Shown here one piece after another: positions 59,530 through 64,000 of a stretch of 64,000 bases of DNA. The notes beneath the pieces were generated by a model, which saw nothing but the letters and a program-made list of their open reading frames with translations, had not been told where the DNA came from and made no database searches. Each line of letters starts with the position of its first letter. The stretch's first letter is position 1. Made by a program: the position numbers and the translations under genes. The DNA is from Proteiniphilum sp. (GTDB lineage Bacteria; Bacteroidota; Bacteroidia; Bacteroidales; Dysgonomonadaceae): NCBI GenBank assembly GCA_018433945.1, contig JAHDQF010000037.1:25939-89938 (forward strand). Reading direction: 5' to 3'.

Positions 59530-62500
59530 AATCTGTCGTTTTAGCTTGTTGTTTCTCTTTTTTCCGGATAGGGCCTTCCCGCCACCAGCATTGCAGGATG
59601 GGTACGATAAACATGGTCATCGACTGGATCAGCATCCCGCCAAAGATGGGGATCGACATGGGGATCATGATCTCGGATCCCTTGCCCGTGGAGGTCAGTA
59701 CCGGCAGGAGGGCGATCAGCGTGGTGGCGGTGGTCATCACTGCCGGGCGCACCCTTTTCAGTCCGGCATGGACTACCGCTTCCCTGATCTCCTCTCTTGT
59801 CTGCGGGTCTCTTTCCAGGAAGGCGTCGTGGATATAGGTTCCCATCAGTACCCCATCGTCCGTGGCAATGCCAAAGAGGGCGATAAACCCTACCCACACG
59901 GCAATGCTGAGGTTGATGGGATGCATGCTGAACATCTCACGGATATTGATGCCTGCAACCGAAAAATTCATGAACCACGGTTCACCGTACAGCCATAGAA
60001 GGACGAATCCTCCGGCCAGCGCGACGAACACACCTGAAAAGTGAATCAGCGAGGCGGTCACTGTTTTGAACTGGAAATAGAGGATGAGCAGGATGATGAG
60101 CAGGCTGATCGGGATGATGACAAGCAGCCGCTGTGATGCACGGGCCTGCTGTTCATAGTTACCGGCAAAGGTATAGGAGACCCCATGGGGCAGGCTGATC
60201 TCCCCGCTGCGCAGTTTCTCCTGCAACAGTGCGTCGGCCTCTTTGACCACATCTACCTCGGCCCTGCCTGCCACCTTGTCGAAAATCACATACCCCACCA
60301 GGAAAGTGTTTTCACTTCGGATCATCTGTGCACCCCGGCTATACTCGATCTCCGCCACTTCTTCCAGCGGAATCTGTGCCCCGGTGGCTGTGGGTACGAT
60401 CAGTCGCGACAGCTCCTCGGGGTTCTCTCTCAGTTCACGCGGATACCTTAAGCGTACGGGAAAACGTTCGCGTCCTTCTACCGTGGTTGTTAGCGGCATG
60501 CCTCCCACGGCCGCACCAATCACATCCTGCAGGTCGGCCACCGTGATGCCGTATCGGGCCATCTGCTGCCGGTTCAGTTTGATTTCGATGTAAGGCGCTC
60601 CCACGGCGCGGTCATAGAATACCGTGGAGGGCAGGACGGAAGGCACCTCTTTCAAAGCGGCTTCCAGCACTTTGCCTCCCTGTTCAATGGACTCCAGGTC
60701 GGGCCCCGATACCTTCACTCCCATCGGTGCACGCATGCCGGTAGACAGCATCACGGTACGTGCTTCAATGGGTTGCAGTTTCGGGGCTGATGTCAACCCG
60801 GGTATATGGGCCACGTTGATGATCTCCTGCCAGATGTCGTCTTCATTGCGGATTTCCGGGCGCCACTGCCTGAAGTAATCACCCCGTCTGTCGGGAATCA
60901 GACTGTCCACAGGCACCAGTCTGAATCCATCTTCCGGATTATACGTTGTCTGATCAATCAGGACAAATGCTCCTTTCCGGTTGACCTTGAAGCGTTGACG
61001 GTTGCCGTCTTCATCCAGGATATATTCGGGGCGGTAGTTGATGGTGTTCTCGAACATCTGTACCGGTGCCGGGTCGAGTGCCGAGTTGACCCGTCCCCAT
61101 TTGCCGACGGTCATCTCCACTTCCGGAATATTACTGATTCGTTTATCCAGTATTTCAATATATCGCTGATTCTGTTCAATCCCCGTATGGGGCATGCTCG
61201 TCGGCATCAGCAGGAAGGATCCTTCGTTGAGGCTGGGCATAAACTCCTGTCCGATACCGGGAAAACGGTTGCTCGCTGTCTGCCAGAAACCTGTCTGGCG
61301 GAATGAGTTCCATCCCGCGGTCTCAAAACCTTTTGCCACCATACCGAATGTTTTGTCGAAGCCCATCCAGATTACGACGCCAAACAGGATGGTTATGATG
61401 GGCAGGATCATGAACTTCCACCGGTTGGCCAGGCTCCATCGCAGGATCTTTTCGTAATAGATCACCAGCATCCACAGGAGCGTGAGGATCAGGGCGATGA
61501 CCAGTACCACGAACAGCAGGTTGCGGGATATGCCTGTCTGGGTGCCCATGGGCAGCCACTCCATCGTGAGCAGGTAAACTACCGCCAGCAGGGCAATGCC
61601 GATGTTGAGGAAAGTGGGTATCCGCTGGTTCTTCCACCGATGGGCGAACAGGTTGCTCAGTGCGAAGAAGGTTAAGGCCAGGTAGAGGCCGAAACCGGTG
61701 AAGATCACCAGCGCAATGCCGGCAGCTGCCAACAACATATTGCCCAACCGGCGGACCTGCTTCGAGGTGATTCTGATTGAGAAGATATAATAGACCAGGG
61801 TGGGCAGCACGGCGATACCGAGCAGGTATGCCGAGATGAGTGCGAAGGTCTTGGTATAAGCCAGCGGTGTGAAGAGCTTGCCCTCCTGTGCCTCCAGAAA
61901 AAAGATCGGGAGGAAACTGACAACCGTGGTGAGCTGCGCGGTGAGCACAGCACCGGATACTTCGGTGACACTCCTGTAGATCAGGTCGGCGAAGGCTTTG
62001 CCTTTTCGGATCCCCTTGTTCTCCTCCATCTCCATGTGCCGGATGATGTTCTCGACGAAGACCACGCCGATGTCGATCATGATGCCGATGGCGATGGCGA
62101 TACCCGATAGTGCGACTATATTGGCATCAATGCCCGCATAGCGCATGATGATGAAAGTGGCCAGCACCCCCACGGGCAATATGCTGGAGATGACGATCGA
62201 TGCCCTGAGGTTCAGGATGATGACGATGACCACGATAATGGCAATGAGCGTTTCATGGGTCAGCGCTGTCTCCAGCGTGCCGATGGTTTCGTGAATCACG
62301 CCCGATCTGTCGTAAAAGGGAACGACAGTCACCTTCGAAACGGTACCATCAGCCAGGGTCTTTTGGGGTAATCCTGCTTCCATCTCGGAGATTTTCTCCT
62401 TCACGTTGTTGATCACCTCCAGCGGGTTGGATCCGTAGCGTGCCACTACCACGCCACCCACGGCTTCCACCCCTTCCTTGTCGAGGCCGCCGCGCCGCGT

Positions 62501-63361
62501 AGCCGGGCCGAGGTTGACAAAGGCCACATCTTTGATCTTTACCGGTACTCCATTGCGGACCGTAATGACCGCCTCTTCGAGGTCGGACACATTTTTGATG
62601 TATCCCAGCCCCCGGACGAGATATTCCACCTTGTTGATCTCCACCGTCTCCGCACCGATATCGAGATTGCTCTTCTGGATGGCCTGCATCACATCCATGA
62701 TGGAGAGGTTGTAGGCGCGCATGGCGTTTGGGTTGATCTCCACCTGGTATTCTTTGACAAAGCCACCTACAGAAGCCACCTCTGCCACACCCTCTGCCGA
62801 TGAAAGCGTATATTTGGCGTAGAAATCCTGCAGGGTTCTCAACTCGTCGGGACCCCAACCCCCTGTGGGTTCACCGGTCTCCGGATTCCGCCCCTCCAGG
62901 GTATACCAGAATATCTGCCCCAACGCTGTGGCATCGGGACCCAGGCCGGGTTGCACTCCTTCGGGCAAGGTGCCGGGCGGGAGGGAATTCAATTTTTCCA
63001 GGATGCGCGAGCGACTCCAGTAGAATTCAATGTCTTCATCAAAGATGATGTAGATAAACGACATTCCGAACATGGAAGTGCTGCGGATGGTCTTTACGCC
63101 GGGAATGCCGAGCAGTGAGGTGGTCAACGGATAGGTGATCTGATCCTGGATATCTTTTGGTGAGCGCCCCATCCATTCTGTGGCGACAATCTGCTGATTG
63201 TCGCCCAGGTCGGGGATCGCATCCACCGGAACAGGGTCGCGTGGGAGCGGGCTGTACCAATTAAAGGGAGCGGTAGAGATGCCCCATACGATGATCACAA
63301 GCAGCAGCAACATCGTGATCAGCCTGTTGTGCAACAGGTAATGAATAACTTTTTGAAGCAT
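59516..63361 (-). CDS. cusA: CusA-type heavy-metal RND efflux pump, unusually long
   Basis: The 1281-residue inner membrane pump is of the heavy-metal-efflux (HME-RND) type. It opens IHYLLHNRLITMLLLLVIIV and shows YPLTTSLLGIPGVKTIRSTS, TM4 with the proton-relay Asp in IMIDIGVVFVENIIRH, and the TM12-side GIATDDGVLMGTYIHDAFLE. E. coli CusA has about 1050 residues; the extra length comes mostly from about residues 525-635, which contain additional hydrophobic segments (LLAAAGIALVIFTGFGLYLA and others). It is the first gene of the cus operon after a strong promoter, and is followed by cusC with a 14-base overlap. Confidence 0.93.
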   Translation of the reverse strand: MLQKVIHYLLHNRLITMLLLLVIIVWGISTAPFNWYSPLPRDPVPVDAIPDLGDNQQIVATEWMGRSPKDIQDQITYPLTTSLLGIPGVKTIRSTSMFGMSFIYIIFDEDIEFYWSRSRILEKLNSLPPGTLPEGVQPGLGPDATALGQIFWYTLEGRNPETGEPTGGWGPDELRTLQDFYAKYTLSSAEGVAEVASVGGFVKEYQVEINPNAMRAYNLSIMDVMQAIQKSNLDIGAETVEINKVEYLVRGLGYIKNVSDLEEAVITVRNGVPVKIKDVAFVNLGPATRRGGLDKEGVEAVGGVVVARYGSNPLEVINNVKEKISEMEAGLPQKTLADGTVSKVTVVPFYDRSGVIHETIGTLETALTHETLIAIIVVIVIILNLRASIVISSILPVGVLATFIIMRYAGIDANIVALSGIAIAIGIMIDIGVVFVENIIRHMEMEENKGIRKGKAFADLIYRSVTEVSGAVLTAQLTTVVSFLPIFFLEAQEGKLFTPLAYTKTFALISAYLLGIAVLPTLVYYIFSIRITSKQVRRLGNMLLAAAGIALVIFTGFGLYLALTFFALSNLFAHRWKNQRIPTFLNIGIALLAVVYLLTMEWLPMGTQTGISRNLLFVVLVIALILTLLWMLVIYYEKILRWSLANRWKFMILPIITILFGVVIWMGFDKTFGMVAKGFETAGWNSFRQTGFWQTASNRFPGIGQEFMPSLNEGSFLLMPTSMPHTGIEQNQRYIEILDKRISNIPEVEMTVGKWGRVNSALDPAPVQMFENTINYRPEYILDEDGNRQRFKVNRKGAFVLIDQTTYNPEDGFRLVPVDSLIPDRRGDYFRQWRPEIRNEDDIWQEIINVAHIPGLTSAPKLQPIEARTVMLSTGMRAPMGVKVSGPDLESIEQGGKVLEAALKEVPSVLPSTVFYDRAVGAPYIEIKLNRQQMARYGITVADLQDVIGAAVGGMPLTTTVEGRERFPVRLRYPRELRENPEELSRLIVPTATGAQIPLEEVAEIEYSRGAQMIRSENTFLVGYVIFDKVAGRAEVDVVKEADALLQEKLRSGEISLPHGVSYTFAGNYEQQARASQRLLVIIPISLLIILLILYFQFKTVTASLIHFSGVFVALAGGFVLLWLYGEPWFMNFSVAGINIREMFSMHPINLSIAVWVGFIALFGIATDDGVLMGTYIHDAFLERDPQTREEIREAVVHAGLKRVRPAVMTTATTLIALLPVLTSTGKGSEIMIPMSIPIFGGMLIQSMTMFIVPILQCWWREGPIRKKEKQQAKTTDYETI

Positions 63362-63411
63362 GTAGGAATGATTTGATTTTTATATTACAGATAAAATGGT
63401 AGCATAACCTT

Positions 63412-63444
63412 CAAAATTAGCCAATGGCATCTTAAACCGGCAAA
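63412..63444 (-). promoter_or_regulatory. Promoter of the cus operon (TTTG, 21 bases, TAATTTTG)
   Basis: On the minus strand TTTG (63441-63444) and TAATTTTG (63412-63419) are 21 bases apart, a good Bacteroidetes promoter. Transcription would start near 63405, about 45 bases before the cusA ATG. No copper-sensor binding palindrome is obvious in the leader. Confidence 0.7.
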
Positions 63445-63492
63445 ATTTTCTGAGAAGAAAAGTGAGGTTATGATGTTTCTGAAATTGTAAAA

Positions 63493-63954
63493 TCAAATAC
63501 GGTAAATGCAGATAAAGGTGAGCAGGTCTGTAGTGAGCCTGCTCAATCCGGCAGGCGGAAAGAGTTGTGTGAGGGTGAGCGTGTTATCGGGAGTGATACT
63601 TTGCAGTAATGAGATGATCACCCCCCAGGCGTCGGTTAGTTGCGTCAGGTTCTGGGTTGTCTGTTGTTCAGCATCACGGGTGAACTCGTCTGTGGAGATC
63701 TCAATGGCCTGGAATCCACAGCAATCCTCGTAAAAGAAATCGATTTCGGAGGATGCATTTTTGGCTGAGTGTCTCTGTCCGGCGGAAATATCAGGTGCAG
63801 CCTGCATCGGCATTTCACAGCAAGAAGCGCTCTCAGCTTCATCTAATAACGTCACTGAAAAAAGGGTACCGGCGCAGAGATGCAGCGACAGTACAGGCTG
63901 GATGCCGGTCAGCAGCATGATTGCGATAAGCAGTATGGCAACTCCTTTTTTCAT
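63493..63954 (-). CDS. HYC_CC_PP-family protein (cysteine-pair protein next to the metal efflux operon)
   Basis: The 153-residue protein starts with a signal peptide (MKKGVAILLIAIMLLTGIQP, cut near residue 24). The mature part keeps the pattern that gives the family its name in Bacteroidetes annotations: LHLCAG (His-x-Cys), two Cys pairs (SASCCEM at 45-46 and YEDCCGF at 78-79) and a late LFPPAG. Members are commonly found upstream of CusABC-like operons. Paired Cys and Met residues suggest copper or silver binding in the periplasm, but the function is not established. It has its own -7 element near the window edge. Confidence 0.8.
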   Translation of the reverse strand: MKKGVAILLIAIMLLTGIQPVLSLHLCAGTLFSVTLLDEAESASCCEMPMQAAPDISAGQRHSAKNASSEIDFFYEDCCGFQAIEISTDEFTRDAEQQTTQNLTQLTDAWGVIISLLQSITPDNTLTLTQLFPPAGLSRLTTDLLTFICIYRI

Positions 63955-63986
63955 CCGATTTGTTCCAATTTTTCCCTTTGGGAATG

Positions 63987-63994
63987 CAAATATA
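63987..63994 (-). promoter_or_regulatory. Candidate -7 promoter element for the HYC_CC_PP gene
   Basis: Read on the minus strand this is TATATTTG, fitting TAnnTTTG, 32 bases before the start codon. The -33 box would lie beyond the window edge. Confidence 0.45.
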
Positions 63995-64000
63995 ATAAAC

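Noticed and set aside
1-64000. tRNA, rRNA, CRISPR, insertion-sequence or prophage signatures
   Set aside because: All gaps between genes were read and none held cloverleaf, direct-repeat array, transposase or inverted terminal repeats.

Overview
This window looks like a chromosome segment from a member of the Bacteroidales, most plausibly a protein- or amino-acid-fermenting relative of Proteiniphilum/Petrimonas (Dysgonomonadaceae). That placement is inferred from protein styles and gene order, not from a database search. The signs are Bacteroidetes-type promoters (TTTG, about 20 bases, TAnnTTTG) and a MurA with Asp in place of the catalytic Cys. Others are a decarboxylase subunit carrying a lamin-tail domain, a nucleoside kinase with a ThrRS-like front half, and HYC_CC_PP and CusABC proteins of the Bacteroidetes type. 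I found no rRNA, tRNA, CRISPR array, insertion sequence or prophage.

Layout. 1-2058: pdxJ (cut by the window edge), a lone ACT-domain protein and nadK. 2065-8033: a sodium-pumping methylmalonyl-CoA decarboxylase operon (epimerase, carboxyltransferase, lamin-tail/OadG lipoprotein, biotin carrier) that ends with two different membrane beta subunits and a second small OadG-like protein. 8149-10824: pfkA, then ispH-cmk. 10939-13963: divergent P5C dehydrogenase and proline dehydrogenase. 14016-16917: 2-oxoacid:ferredoxin oxidoreductase. 17071-21673: an operon-like run of sugar-isomerase-like TIM barrel, rhomboid, RsmI-like methyltransferase, murB and murA. 21842-27019: rsmF, an orphan histidine kinase, a coiled-coil protein, zapA, a 6S-like structured RNA and RNase Y. 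27093-31708: a glycogen/alpha-glucan cluster (GH57, GT4, debranching enzyme). 31870-36698: a second rhomboid with a poly-Glu tail, ddh, lgt, a diiron flavoprotein and nagB. 36784-38676: a small acetyltransferase, an esterase and a broken phosphoesterase/PQQ gene. 38716-44124: a RecB/AddA-like helicase-nuclease, a SUI1-family factor and a Na/Pi cotransporter. 44215-50912: nucleoside kinase, mnmE, serA, a membrane LytTR regulator and nitronate monooxygenase. 51216-54606: E1alpha, E1beta and E2 of a 2-oxoacid dehydrogenase without E3. 54631-63954: a copper/silver efflux locus (HYC_CC_PP protein, CusA, CusC, CusB, HMA lipoprotein) that ends in a doubly deleted CopB-type P-ATPase.

How it fits together. 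Proline oxidation, Kor and 2-oxoacid dehydrogenase enzymes, the decarboxylating sodium pump and the glucan enzymes suggest an anaerobe that ferments amino acids and stored glucan and forms propionate with energy conserved as a sodium gradient. The clearest signs of change are four deletion or duplication scars: the CopB remnant (two junctions), the phosphoesterase/PQQ remnant, and a leftover HMA-domain tail behind cusB. The least explained structures are the doubled beta subunits of the sodium pump and the 220-nt nested RNA between zapA and rny.
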